NCBI RefSeq assembly: GCF_900101595.1 | Contig: NZ_FMYY01000021.1 | Coordinates: forward strand, 1-64,000 | Reading direction: 5' to 3' | DNA length: 64,000 bases | Origin: Paenibacillus sp. cl123 | GTDB lineage: Bacteria; Bacillota; Bacilli; Paenibacillales; NBRC-103111 | Shown here: piece after piece, positions 25,175 to 34,227 of the stretch | Numbering within the stretch: the first letter of the stretch is position 1 | Layout of the letters: each line of letters opens with the position of its first letter | Notes under the pieces: model-generated | Told to the model about the DNA's origin: nothing | Seen by the model: only the letters and a program-made list of their open reading frames with translations | Databases searched by the model: none | Made by a program: the position numbers and the translations under genes

Positions 25175-27394
25175 TTATTCTAAGGCTTGCGAACGATACT
25201 GAACCGGCGTCAACCCTGTCGCTTTCTTAAAAGCCGTGAAAAAATGACTCTTCGATTGAAAGCCTGTTTGTTCAGCGATTTCTGCTACTGTGGACTCCGT
25301 TGTTGCCAAGAGAACCTTCACCCGTTCCATCCGCTGGTTCAGAATGAAATCAGATAACGTGCAGTTCATCCACTCTTTAAACACTTGTCTTACATAACTA
25401 ACGGAAACGGAAGTATGATTGGCAATCATATCCGTCGAAAGCATCGGATTATGCAGATTGCTCATCACATACTGAACAGCCTCGGTTGCGATCTCCTCTT
25501 TCCGGTTATAGGTCGATCTTTGCTTCAAATCTTCCATAACTCCGTGCAGGAAATCTTCAATCCATCGGATGGCTCCGTTCAAGTGTTGGAATTTATCTAA
25601 TGTATGCTGAATCCCCTCCATACCTTGGAGCGTATCTAGCTGTTTAAAGGATTTCATCAATTCGTAAATCAAATGAGTGAGCTGCAGCTTGCATTCCGCA
25701 TTCGTCATCCCGCGCATATAATCGGTTAATTGTTTCAAATAGTTCTGTACCATCGTCTGATTCCCCAGTCGTACGGATTGAATGAGTTCCTTCACGATCT
25801 CTTCATCCATCACCGGTCGAATCGTATCTTCATATAAGGTCAAATCCTGTTCCGAGTATACGCGATCAACGCCATCCAGAAATTTAAGCATAGAAGCTTC
25901 TACTATCACTTCATACGCTGTCAGAAGACTTTCCTCAGGCGTCTTCAAATCACTTACAGCGGCAACAACAGTGAATTGAAGATACTTGTCAATGCTAGTC
26001 CTAAGCTTCTCTAACATATCTACAATCACCAATTGCTCTGAACGCGCATCCATGACTAGCACCACATGATCGGCACCGAAGTCTATCACTTCCCCAATGA
26101 CCCCGGTGTGTTCCATAATCTCGCTGGCGATGTTGGCCATGGCATATTTCATCAGTTTACGAGAAGGGAAATCGTACTTCTCACAGAATGCAGCATAAGT
26201 TTCAATTCTCACAACGGCCAGATACACCGCTTCTGCGTGCAAGACAGGCACCGTTTCAGACAATTGGCGCTTAATCGTGTCTGTTAAAGAGCCGCTGAGA
26301 ATCCATTGCCGCAAATTCTCTTCCTTTACCAAATAACGGCTATCTTTGATGGAACGATCCAGCTGCTCAATGCGCTGCACCATGGATTCAATCCCGGTCG
26401 TAATGATTTGAGCCGCTTCCGCTGGACTTGCGGTTGTCGCTTCCTGTCCCAATTTTTCTTGCATCGTCCGAACCAAACTGCCGATGGGCTTGAAATTAAC
26501 TCTGGAGTACCAGAACAGAATGACCCAAATAATTAATAAAAGCAATAAAAAGGACAACACCATGGACCATTGTGTCTGCGTTACATTGCGATGAAGAGCC
26601 TCGAGCGGCGTCATATGATAAATTCGCCAGCTTTGAGCCCCTAGATCCATTCGACGAATGGACCATTCATCGCCTTCCAGCCGAATGATCGATGGGCCTT
26701 CGTCTTGACTCATCTTCGCGATCACAGCCTTCGTCGTATCATCCGACTTCCGGCCGAGCATGACTTCAGCATCTTGATTTACAATAAGCACATTGCTCAT
26801 CTGTTCCGGATCCGTTTGAATAAGGAACTGCTCCAGCTTCAATTTATCCAGGAGGACAATCACCCTGCTTTTCGCCACAGGCATGCTGAGTAATAGATAC
26901 TCATGTCCGGATCTGCTTATATTCAGAAACGTTAAATTCCGAGCTTGTTCGGAACTGCTCAATTGGAGCAGTTCTTGATCCGAGAACTTATCTATATAAT
27001 TGACACCTTCCAAGGAAGAATAAACACGATTAATGGAAGGATTCACCATAAACACGGCATGAAAAAAAGGCTCAATACCAATAAAGTCATTAACGTTCTG
27101 TTCCATTCGTTTATACGTCCAGTAATCCTCCGAGGATGCTGTCAGCCACGCGTTGGAATCCTGATCCTGCGCCAAGCGTCCGGCGTACATCTTCATTTTC
27201 TGCAACGTGTAGTCCGCATTATCCTTAATTTGACTCACTCGCTGCAACGTAATCCGATCGATTTCATTAATGGCATTGTGGGTCTGCTGCCGAGTCAGAA
27301 AAAAAGAAAATACCGCAATAATCAAGGTTACCGCCAAAGCAAGATATAGAAATAATCGAACATACAGCTCTCTAGGGATGAGATTTCTAATCAT
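25175..27394 (-). CDS. Membrane-anchored AraC-family regulator (YesS/LplR-type)
   Basis: About 739 residues. A first membrane helix (about 13-33) and a second (LSFLLLLLIIWVILFWYSR, about 280-300) bracket an extracellular sensor region of ~240 residues. A HAMP-like stretch, a ~250-residue cytoplasmic region with weak nucleotide-cyclase-like spelling (AVYLAVVRIE, FGADHVVLVMDA), and a C-terminal AraC double HTH (MLSTDMIANHTSVSVSYVRQ, KSHFFTAFKKATGLTPVQYR) follow. Such one-component regulators sense extracellular sugars and activate neighbouring LplABC-type operons. The ATG at 27394 has AGAGGA 8 nt upstream, better than the in-frame ATG at 27415. It sits immediately upstream of the transporter/lyase genes and is the obvious candidate regulator. 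Confidence 0.88.
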   Translation of the reverse strand: MIRNLIPRELYVRLFLYLALAVTLIIAVFSFFLTRQQTHNAINEIDRITLQRVSQIKDNADYTLQKMKMYAGRLAQDQDSNAWLTASSEDYWTYKRMEQNVNDFIGIEPFFHAVFMVNPSINRVYSSLEGVNYIDKFSDQELLQLSSSEQARNLTFLNISRSGHEYLLLSMPVAKSRVIVLLDKLKLEQFLIQTDPEQMSNVLIVNQDAEVMLGRKSDDTTKAVIAKMSQDEGPSIIRLEGDEWSIRRMDLGAQSWRIYHMTPLEALHRNVTQTQWSMVLSFLLLLLIIWVILFWYSRVNFKPIGSLVRTMQEKLGQEATTASPAEAAQIITTGIESMVQRIEQLDRSIKDSRYLVKEENLRQWILSGSLTDTIKRQLSETVPVLHAEAVYLAVVRIETYAAFCEKYDFPSRKLMKYAMANIASEIMEHTGVIGEVIDFGADHVVLVMDARSEQLVIVDMLEKLRTSIDKYLQFTVVAAVSDLKTPEESLLTAYEVIVEASMLKFLDGVDRVYSEQDLTLYEDTIRPVMDEEIVKELIQSVRLGNQTMVQNYLKQLTDYMRGMTNAECKLQLTHLIYELMKSFKQLDTLQGMEGIQHTLDKFQHLNGAIRWIEDFLHGVMEDLKQRSTYNRKEEIATEAVQYVMSNLHNPMLSTDMIANHTSVSVSYVRQVFKEWMNCTLSDFILNQRMERVKVLLATTESTVAEIAEQTGFQSKSHFFTAFKKATGLTPVQYRSQALE

Positions 27395-27463
27395 AGCCAA
27401 ATCCTCTCTGTTCATCTGTGTACATCATTTTACATGATCATCCTAAGAGCTGCCCGGTTTTTC

Positions 27464-28228
27464 CTACACCTGCTGTCGAAATGCCAGCGGTCCTGTTCCA
27501 TGATGCTTGCGGAATACACGATAAAAATAAGTCGAATTACCGTATCCGAGCTCTAAAGAGATAGCTTCAACGCTTCGATCCGTCGTAAGCAGCAGTTCTT
27601 CGGCTTTGACCAGCCTTAGCTTATGCATGAATTGCAGCGGCGGACCGCCAAATGCTTGCGTAAAGCAAGAAATAAGATACGAAGGTGTCCGGCCTACATG
27701 ATCAGCGAGTTCCTTAGCTGTGAGGGGAGAACGATAATGCTCATAAATATAATCCCGCACTTGGTAGACAAAGCGGGGGTGACGTCCGTCTGAACCCCTG
27801 TTCAGCTCGAGGCTCACTTGTGACAGTATTTCCAGCATAATGCCTTTGCACATCGGAATATGATACATATCCTTGGATTTCCAATGCTCCAGAAGTGTGG
27901 AACATCGCTCTTCCAGGTAAGGCAGCTTTTTTGAAGAGAGCTTCATCGGTTTGGCTGTCTGTAGGATGCTGAATTCGTCATCTCCAGATTCTCTCTGGAA
28001 GCGGATACCATATTTCCTATGGGATTGCGACTTGTCGGACAGGCCGGTTCTCACCGTTCCATGGGGCAGATATAGAACATCCCCCTTTTCCAAACTGAAC
28101 ACAGTCCCGTTAATCACATATTTCAACTTGCCGTCCGTGATGAGCAGAAGCAGATCATACTCTTGTACAAATGGTTCATGATGCCATTCCGGACCGGCTT
28201 CGTAGTGCATCACTTGCGTTATTTTCAT
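27464..28228 (-). CDS. AraC-family transcriptional regulator
   Basis: 254 residues. The N-terminal cupin-like domain (WHHEPFVQEYDLLLLITDGK, EKGDVLYLPHGTVRTG) binds a small ligand, probably a sugar. The C-terminal HTH pair spans about 155-254 with ELADHVGRTPSYLISCF and GNSTYFYRVFRKHHGTGPLAFR. Soluble, no membrane segment. GGGG lies ahead of the ATG. It sits between the membrane AraC gene and the ADP-ribosylglycohydrolase-like gene on the same strand. Target genes are unknown; its moderate GC matches the lyase locus. Confidence 0.88.
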   Translation of the reverse strand: MKITQVMHYEAGPEWHHEPFVQEYDLLLLITDGKLKYVINGTVFSLEKGDVLYLPHGTVRTGLSDKSQSHRKYGIRFQRESGDDEFSILQTAKPMKLSSKKLPYLEERCSTLLEHWKSKDMYHIPMCKGIMLEILSQVSLELNRGSDGRHPRFVYQVRDYIYEHYRSPLTAKELADHVGRTPSYLISCFTQAFGGPPLQFMHKLRLVKAEELLLTTDRSVEAISLELGYGNSTYFYRVFRKHHGTGPLAFRQQV

Positions 28229-28567
28229 CCCGGCTACATCCCCTGAAAAGATTTCATTAGTATCTCTCCATTATAGTTAAAAATCGTAATTTTGTTAAGG
28301 TTCTCTTAGTAATATCGATGGTTTAGCTATCCTAAGTCATATACGATTAATAAAAAAAGTAAGAAGAGGATGAAGCCAAGCATGTCTGCGGTATCTCCAC
28401 GTTCCCTCAGCCCATCAAGCAGGCAACCACTGACGACACCTTGGACTGCTCTCTGTGATTTTGTGCTTTCTGGTCTGACAACAAAAAAGAGCTTCCATAA
28501 AGGCAAGCTCCTCTTCTCCAATTATTCAACTGCAGCGGCGGATTTCTCGGTAAAAACCGAAACAGCC
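28229..28567 (-). other. Intergenic region with terminator (28489-28510) and an 18-codon hydrophobic frame
   Basis: Minus-strand GAGCTT/AAGCTC (28489-28494 and 28505-28510) forms a short hairpin followed by TTTTTTG and ends the ADP-ribosylglycohydrolase-like gene. Further on, ATG at 28383 with GGAG 11 nt upstream opens MLGFILFLLFLLIVYDLG, an 18-residue hydrophobic peptide ending at 28327. Whether it is made is unknown. Confidence 0.5.
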
Positions 28568-30457
28568 TTACAGCCTGAAAGTCATATCGGTCAAGTAATA
28601 ATAAGACCCCGGCTCCTTCACAGCCGCTAACGATACCGGGAGCACATAGACCTCCAGCTTCCCGCCAGCCGTCTTCACGGCCTCGATCTCAAGCTCGCTG
28701 CCGCCCGCAGGCAGCGTCAGCTCCACGAGCTGCTCCTCCGGCGCACGATGATAGGCCGGCATGAATTCCGGCGTATGCGCGCAGTCAATCACCGTCTTCC
28801 CGTCCAGCTTCAGCTTCACGGGGCCATGGGCGACCGCGATCAGCCTCACCTGGCGTTCGACCGGATTATGCAGCCGCGTCCGCGCCCTGTAGACGCCGTC
28901 AGCGGTCGTGTCCAGTACCTGCTCCCACGCCAGCCGGTTTCCCGGAAATGCCGCCTGCACGCCGGCTTCCGGGCTGTCCGGTCCCCAGACCGTCCAGCCC
29001 GCCGCTCTGATGAGCGTGAACGGAACTGTCTGCGTCGCCCATACGGCTCCGTCATGCTGCCGCTCCCATCGCAGCGACAGCTCCTCATAGGCAGCCATAG
29101 CCGCAGAGGCCGTGACCGCCGCGCCCCAATGCAGCGCCTGGCCGGGCGCAAGCTGCACCCGGACCGCATTCGGTCCGCTCCAGCCCTTCGGGACAGCCAG
29201 CGACAGCGCTCCGGTCAAAGCCGTGCGGGAGCGGTTGATGAGCGACACCGCCAGCCGCTTGGACTGCCCCGGCGCGATAGCCGGGCTACCGCCGTCTTCG
29301 CCATAGTCGATCACCAGCTCCAGGTCGGGCTCACGCCGCGTCCCCGCCGGCAGCAGATAGCGGACAGCGGTCGTTCCATGCGTCCACAGCCTGCGAAAAT
29401 CGTCCGACGGACCCGACTCGCGCCGCTCCGCGCTCCACGAGGTTGGCAGCTCCGGATGCACCACTATGCCCGCGTCGGCATACGCCAGCACCTGCTTGCC
29501 CGCGCGGATCGTCCGCCGCGTCAGCTCGTCCAGGCTGGCGGGGGCCGGGAAGCCCTTGATCGGCGGACTGACGACGACGCGGTCTCCGACCGGCTTCACC
29601 CAGCGCTCCGGCAGCCCTTCCGGTCCGAGCAGCATGCCAAGTATGGCGCCCAGCGTGGCGGCGGTGCAGTCGGTGTCGTAACCGCAGTTGACAGCCTTCA
29701 GGATCGCATCCTCGAAGTTCTCGCCATAGAGCCAGCCGAGTATCGTAAAGGCTATATTTTGCGGCGCATCTGTAAAGTTATCCCGTCCGTGCTGCTCCAG
29801 AATAAGCGTGCGCGCTTCCGTCCAGCTGCGCCCCTCGCTATGCCAGCGAAGCAAATCCGCGAGGGCCAAGGCGGTGCGGCTCTCCGCCGGGATGTACTGC
29901 AGCCCGATGGCGATCAGCCGGTCGCGGTCCCGCTCATAAAATATCGCGCTCTGGATAGCTGCGAAAAACATCTCGCCGTATACGCCCTCCCCCCCTGCAT
30001 GATCGACGATGGCATCCTGGTACGCATAATAGGCCGCCTGCTCCGGCATCCCCGGGGCCGCCATCGCCCAGATCTCCGAGCGGATGGGCGAGCCCATGCA
30101 GTCCGTGAACGGATTGTTAAAGGCCCCCGCCACCGGCGGCAGCAGCCCCCGGCGCAAATTCGTCAGCGCATAGCCATATTCGTCGTACGGGAAAAACACA
30201 TGCTCCAGCCATTCCTGCCCGAGCTCTCTGGCCGTCAGACCGGGGCCGTATTGCTCAAGCGCATGCAGCCAGACGAGCTGCAGGTCGAGATCGTCATTTT
30301 CCAGAGGACCGTCCGGCAGCTCCGGATAGTAAGTCAGGCTCAGCAGCTCCTTTTTCCCCTCCGCCGCATAACCGAGCGTCCCGCCGATATTTTTGCCAAG
30401 CCAGCCTCCGTATACGATTCTGTAGTAATCCTGCTCATTCAATACGCTTACGTTCAT
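28568..30457 (-). CDS. ADP-ribosylglycohydrolase-fold protein with C-terminal beta domains
   Basis: 629 residues, no signal peptide. Residues ~10-330 have the ADP-ribosyl-hydrolase (DraG/ARH) fold: YGGWLGKNIGGTLG (16-29), first metal motif ENDDLD (53-58, in place of the usual TDDT), and the C-terminal metal motif GYDTDCTAATLGAILG (259-274). The remaining ~300 residues are beta-rich (VIDYGEDGGSPAIAPGQSKR, VPKGWSGP, LYVLP-type strands), resembling Ig-like or sugar-binding sandwiches. Most ARH proteins remove ADP-ribose, but those placed with AraC regulators among carbohydrate genes may be glycosidases (inference). GGAGG precedes the ATG. It is divergent from the AraC gene at 30612 across 154 bp, which is the likely regulator. 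Confidence 0.85.
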   Translation of the reverse strand: MNVSVLNEQDYYRIVYGGWLGKNIGGTLGYAAEGKKELLSLTYYPELPDGPLENDDLDLQLVWLHALEQYGPGLTARELGQEWLEHVFFPYDEYGYALTNLRRGLLPPVAGAFNNPFTDCMGSPIRSEIWAMAAPGMPEQAAYYAYQDAIVDHAGGEGVYGEMFFAAIQSAIFYERDRDRLIAIGLQYIPAESRTALALADLLRWHSEGRSWTEARTLILEQHGRDNFTDAPQNIAFTILGWLYGENFEDAILKAVNCGYDTDCTAATLGAILGMLLGPEGLPERWVKPVGDRVVVSPPIKGFPAPASLDELTRRTIRAGKQVLAYADAGIVVHPELPTSWSAERRESGPSDDFRRLWTHGTTAVRYLLPAGTRREPDLELVIDYGEDGGSPAIAPGQSKRLAVSLINRSRTALTGALSLAVPKGWSGPNAVRVQLAPGQALHWGAAVTASAAMAAYEELSLRWERQHDGAVWATQTVPFTLIRAAGWTVWGPDSPEAGVQAAFPGNRLAWEQVLDTTADGVYRARTRLHNPVERQVRLIAVAHGPVKLKLDGKTVIDCAHTPEFMPAYHRAPEEQLVELTLPAGGSELEIEAVKTAGGKLEVYVLPVSLAAVKEPGSYYYLTDMTFRL

Positions 30458-30611
30458 TTCGCAGCCTCCAGCCTTCGAGTCATGGTATAATGGTTACGGT
30501 TTCACTATGCCTCGATTATAGAGATCCGGGATGGGCGGATACCATGAACAGAAATGAGATTTCCCGGAAAAAAATATCGATTTCCTACTCCGTCAGGGGG
30601 CGTCCGTCCAT

Positions 30612-31493
30612 ATGCATTACGCCATGTCGCGCTTGTCTGTCCTGGATGTGCGCTGGGCCGGTCTGTTCGACGTCGCGTCCAGTCCCACCTTCCATAAGCG
30701 GCATTATAATCCGTATTATGAGCTGATCGTCGTCGCCGAAGGCACGGTCCATCTGCTCGTCGAAGACAGCCGGCTGACGCTGTCCGTCGGCGACTCCATC
30801 CTGCTCAAGCCATGGGAGCAGCATGGAGGCTGGGGCGATGCCGGCGCAAGCGGCGCGTTTTTCTGGGTTCAATTTTCCTGCGAGCCGGGCCTGGAGGAAT
30901 TCGCGCTGCATCGCGCGCCCGAGCTCACAATCGTCCAGGCGGAGCGCACCGAGCTGCGCACAGTAGATGTCCGGCACGAGGAGCCTGTCATCGTGCCGCG
31001 GCGCGACCGGGTCCGGAACCGGTATGAGCTGCTCGCGCACTTCCAGGAGCTCGTGGAGACGATGCGGGAGCCGGCCGGCTACTTCCGCTTCAAGGCTTCG
31101 CTGCTGCTGGCCCGGATGCTGCATCTGATCGCGGACGACTTTCTCCGGAGAAGCCGGCTCGATCTAAGCTTGCCCGCCTCCTACCTCACCTTCCGGCGGC
31201 TCGTCGATCTGTTGAACAACGGCTATGAGACGAAGCTGACCCGGGAAAGGCTTGAACAGGCGCTGGACCGGAAATACGACTACTTATGCCAGGTATTCAA
31301 GAAATATGCCGGCGTCTCGATCCACCAGTATACGCAGCAGCTCCGAATCCAGCGCGCCAAGCACTTGCTGCGGCACACGTCCTGGAGCGTGAAGGAAATC
31401 GCCCAGGATACGGGCTATGACGACCCGTTTTACTTCAGCCGGATATTCAAGCGGCTTGAAGGCGTTTCGCCTCAGCAATACAGGGATAAATGA
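30612..31493 (+). CDS. AraC-family transcriptional regulator
   Basis: 293 residues. Cupin-like N-terminus (FHKRHYNPYYELIVVAEGTV, LLKPWEQHGGWG). C-terminal double HTH from about residue 195 (KYDYLCQVFKKYAGVSIHQY, SVKEIAQDTGYDDPFYFS). AGGGGGCG lies 8 nt before the ATG. A TATAAT at 30486-30491 in the shared 154-bp intergenic region points toward this gene. Being divergent from the ADP-ribosylglycohydrolase-like gene, it probably controls that gene and perhaps itself. Confidence 0.9.
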   Translation: MHYAMSRLSVLDVRWAGLFDVASSPTFHKRHYNPYYELIVVAEGTVHLLVEDSRLTLSVGDSILLKPWEQHGGWGDAGASGAFFWVQFSCEPGLEEFALHRAPELTIVQAERTELRTVDVRHEEPVIVPRRDRVRNRYELLAHFQELVETMREPAGYFRFKASLLLARMLHLIADDFLRRSRLDLSLPASYLTFRRLVDLLNNGYETKLTRERLEQALDRKYDYLCQVFKKYAGVSIHQYTQQLRIQRAKHLLRHTSWSVKEIAQDTGYDDPFYFSRIFKRLEGVSPQQYRDK

Positions 31494-31607
31494 TCCATGT
31501 CCGGCTGCCGTGCTGATATAATCGTATATTTTGGAGGGTGAATCGCCCAAACCAATAGCCTCCTTCCTTCATACCATAAAGAAGCTGAATAGGAGGGAGG
31601 CGATCGT

Positions 31608-31733
31608 ATGGGTTATGTCGGCGGAGCTGGTGTTGGCTGTGGCGTAGGTGGCGTAGGTGGCGTAGGAACGACGACTGGCGTCATTCTTGTCCTGTTCATT
31701 CTTCTGGTCATCATCCTTAGAACTTTTGTCTAA
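31608..31733 (+). CDS. YjcZ-like small hydrophobic protein
   Basis: A 41-residue frame too short for ordinary gene calling. Strong ribosome site AGGAGGGAGG lies 8-10 nt before the ATG. The N-terminal half is glycine-rich with repeated VGGVGG. The C-terminal half is one membrane helix (GVILVLFILLVIILRTFV). This is the layout of YjcZ-type sporulation-associated small membrane proteins of Bacilli. A TATAAT at 31517-31522 and a terminator at 31760-31796 frame it as a monocistronic gene. Role unknown; assembly into the spore coat or membrane is only a family-based guess. Confidence 0.75.
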   Translation: MGYVGGAGVGCGVGGVGGVGTTTGVILVLFILLVIILRTFV

Positions 31734-31759
31734 TCGAAGAGATCCTCTCTCAAGCTAAT

Positions 31760-31796
31760 GCTGACAGCCGCACAGGACTCCCGTGCGGCTATCAGC
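31760..31796 (+). terminator. Terminator after the YjcZ-like gene
   Basis: 14-bp arms GCTGACAGCCGCAC / GTGCGGCTATCAGC (one G-U) around a 9-nt loop, followed by TTTATATG. Confidence 0.8.
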
Positions 31797-31851
31797 TTTA
31801 TATGCAGAGCTGCTCGGAAGCCAGTCCGGGCTATGTAGTCCCCGTTTCCCT

Positions 31852-33444
31852 TCACAGCTCTCCTTGAAGCAGCTCGTCCAAAATCCGATGCTGGCCAAGC
31901 GGCGACCAGCTTTGCCCGACCCAGTTGGAGGCCAGACGTATCCGCGGGCTGCATACCGGCCCGCGACCGCTGCCGCTCCCACTTCCGCCTGCAGCCAGCC
32001 GGTCAAGCACCTCCTCCTCGTCCTCCGCCTGCTCCAGATAATCGTAAACGTACAAATGATCCGTATCGATCAAAGGAACCTGGTCGAAGGTGAACTCCTT
32101 ATAGGCCGTATTCAGCGGCACCCGGAAGCAGGGCTTCAGACCGAGCTCCGTATACAGCAGGGCATTCATCGGATGCTCCGCCGTGCCATGCACCCGGACC
32201 TTGCCGTCGTACAGCCGCATGAAACAAAAGGTCTCGCTGTCGCAGGCCGAGCGCAGCAGACCGCGGGCCTCACGGATCCGGCGCTCGACCTGCTCAATCG
32301 TGCGCTCTGCTTCATCTTCCCGGCCCACCAGCTCCGCCAGTTTTCGATGCGTAATTCGCCAGTCCTCCGTATAGGCCAGCAGGACCGTAGGCGCAATTTC
32401 CTTAAGCTGCTCATACACCGGCCGATGACGGTAATCGGCGACGATGAAATCGGGACGCGCCTGGCGGATACGCTGCAGCTCCCGGTGAATGAAAGCCGTG
32501 CTCTCTTCTTCGATCCGGCAGCCGCGTTCCTGGCCGTTCATAACGGCTACCGGCTCGACCCCGACCGAGCGCAGGCAATCCTCGTACCGGAAGCTGCAGG
32601 CCACCGCTACGCGCAGCTGCCTCCTCTGCATGTACATATACGGAGAGAGTCCCACCTCCCGCTTGAACATCCGGCTGAAATAAAATTCGTTGCCGAAGCC
32701 GACCGACTGGGAGGCGGACTTGACGGAGACATGCTCCCCATCCAGCAGCCGCTTGGAATGATTGATCCGGATGACATTCAAATATTCCATCGGCGACACG
32801 CCCCGGATTTTTTTAAAGCTGCGAGAATACGAGGTCGGCGTCAAACCGGCCAAGGCGGACAGCGTTTCCAGCTTGATGCGCTCGCTGTAATTCGCATGCA
32901 TATACGCCATACTGCGCTCCATGCCGTCCGGCTCCTCCGCCTCCTTCCGGACGGATAGCCGGTCCTCCAGCTGCTGCAGCAGTCCCTGAAGCCGAAGCTG
33001 CAGCGCCGGCTCCCGTACGGAAGAGGCGCGTACCGCCTGATAAAGCCGCTCCAGCTGCCTCAGGATCGTCCCGGCGCCGACGGTCTTCAGCAGACCCGGC
33101 GGCAGCCGGCAGAACGCATCCCGTTCGCCCGCAGGCGAGCACGACCAGGAGCCGCGCCGACGGTCCACCAGCAACGGCCTCAAGGTCAGCATATAATATG
33201 CGATCCCGCCTGGCTCAGGGACCAATTCAACCTGCATACCGGGCCGCAAATACAAAATCTGCTCCGGCTGTACGGCAATCACCTGACCGTCCAATCGAAG
33301 CAGACCTTTCCCCCGTTCAACGAAAATCAGCAGGTTTCCCCGGATCGTACGCCGGAGCGAAGCCGGGCTGGGACGGCTGATCCGTTTGCGGAGCGAGGAT
33401 AGAAGCACAAGCGCATATTCGGAAGCTTGGTATGACGGCATCAT
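31852..33444 (-). CDS. AraC regulator fused to siderophore-binding domain (Btr-like)
   Basis: 530 residues. Residues 1-150 carry an AraC-type sensing domain and ~180-280 the double HTH (LSALAGLTPTSYSRSFKKIR, GNEFYFSRMFKREVGLSPYM). From ~285 to 515 follows a substrate-binding-protein fold of the FeuA/BtuF type (RVAVACSFRYEDCLRSVGVE, RPDFIVADYRHRPVYEQLKE, LPQ-like FDQVPLIDTDHLYVYDY). In B. subtilis, Btr has this same layout, binds ferric-bacillibactin and activates feuABC. Here the gene lies just after the uptake operon and has its own Fur box at 33536-33550. A Gly/Ser stretch (GGSGSGSGRG) interrupts the C-terminal lobe. AGGAAGG precedes paired ATGs. Ligand is inferred. Confidence 0.88.
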   Translation of the reverse strand: MMPSYQASEYALVLLSSLRKRISRPSPASLRRTIRGNLLIFVERGKGLLRLDGQVIAVQPEQILYLRPGMQVELVPEPGGIAYYMLTLRPLLVDRRRGSWSCSPAGERDAFCRLPPGLLKTVGAGTILRQLERLYQAVRASSVREPALQLRLQGLLQQLEDRLSVRKEAEEPDGMERSMAYMHANYSERIKLETLSALAGLTPTSYSRSFKKIRGVSPMEYLNVIRINHSKRLLDGEHVSVKSASQSVGFGNEFYFSRMFKREVGLSPYMYMQRRQLRVAVACSFRYEDCLRSVGVEPVAVMNGQERGCRIEEESTAFIHRELQRIRQARPDFIVADYRHRPVYEQLKEIAPTVLLAYTEDWRITHRKLAELVGREDEAERTIEQVERRIREARGLLRSACDSETFCFMRLYDGKVRVHGTAEHPMNALLYTELGLKPCFRVPLNTAYKEFTFDQVPLIDTDHLYVYDYLEQAEDEEEVLDRLAAGGSGSGSGRGPVCSPRIRLASNWVGQSWSPLGQHRILDELLQGEL

Positions 33445-33535
33445 CGCTCACCTTCCTGTTGGGCGCTGCCATAGGCCGGCATTATCCGCTATCGGCGGGA
33501 TAGCCCATCCCATAGCAGTGCCTCTCAATTGATAC

Positions 33536-33550
33536 TGATAATTATTATCA
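33536..33550. promoter_or_regulatory. Fur box upstream of the Btr-like gene
   Basis: TGATAATTATTATCA is a perfect 7-1-7 match to the Bacillus Fur core TGATAATnATTATCA. Further half-sites (ATTATTATCAG to 33560) extend it. It lies 92 bp before the Btr-like start codon. Confidence 0.88.
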
Positions 33551-33578
33551 TTATTATCAGTATACACGGTCGAGCGAG

Positions 33579-34151
33579 TTATTTGAAGACGGTCAGCAGG
33601 TTTTCAGCCGGGATGCGCTCGCTGGCCTTAGGCACGATCTTCGGATATCCGATATGCAGGGCCCCGACAATCTTCTCGCCCGGCTGCACCCCCATAGCCC
33701 GGCGAAACTCGGGGCTATAGCTGTAATGATTCGTTTTCCAGACGACGCCAAGCCCCTGCTCCCAGGCTGCCAGCTGGAAATTTTGAATCAGGCAGCAGAC
33801 GGCTGCGTAGTCCTCGTCCCATATTTTCTGGCGGGGGTCCTCCTTCTGCAGCACAAGAAGATGGGCCGGAACCGACTCCAGGTACTCCTTTTTCCTGTCG
33901 CCGTACTTGGCCCGCTCGTCCGGAGCGTACGTCTGCACCATGGCTTCGGCGAACGCCCGTCTGGCATCCCCTTGAAATAAAATAAATCTCCAAGGCTGCC
34001 GCTCTTCATGATTTGGAGCCCAAACCGCGATGTTCAGCAGCTGCAGCAGCAGCTCCTCCGCTACCGGCTCATCCTTGAACACCCGGACCGTTCTGCGCGA
34101 ACGGATCACATCGGCTACCGGCGTCGCCCCCGTTACAGTCGGCATTTCCAT
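33579..34151 (-). CDS. Nitroreductase-family flavoprotein
   Basis: 190 residues. FMN-binding N-terminus IRSRRTVRVFKDEPV (16-30) and the phosphate-contact region APNHEERQPWRF (45-56), plus KTNHYSYSPEF and the C-terminal GALHIGYPKIVPK. This is the YdjA/small nitroreductase layout, probably a dimer that uses NAD(P)H. It lies 76 bp after the second FecCD permease gene on the same strand, within the iron cluster, which raises a role in reductive iron release. That is inference, as the family is broad. A GAGAGG ribosome site precedes the ATG. Confidence 0.88.
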   Translation of the reverse strand: MEMPTVTGATPVADVIRSRRTVRVFKDEPVAEELLLQLLNIAVWAPNHEERQPWRFILFQGDARRAFAEAMVQTYAPDERAKYGDRKKEYLESVPAHLLVLQKEDPRQKIWDEDYAAVCCLIQNFQLAAWEQGLGVVWKTNHYSYSPEFRRAMGVQPGEKIVGALHIGYPKIVPKASERIPAENLLTVFK

Positions 34152-34227
34152 AGCTTGCTCATCCTCTCTGGATCATGTTTGGATACGCAGCTCAGCCGTA
34201 CTAGACGGGCCGGCTGGCGCTTGTTCT

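Noticed and set aside
28327..28521. 64-codon minus-strand frame from a TTG
   Set aside because: The TTG lies within the terminator of the preceding gene. Only the last 18 codons (from ATG 28383) are noted as a weak possibility.
28748..30490. 580-codon plus-strand frame opposite the ADP-ribosylglycohydrolase-like gene
   Set aside because: Arg- and Pro-rich shadow of a real gene, no recognisable motif.
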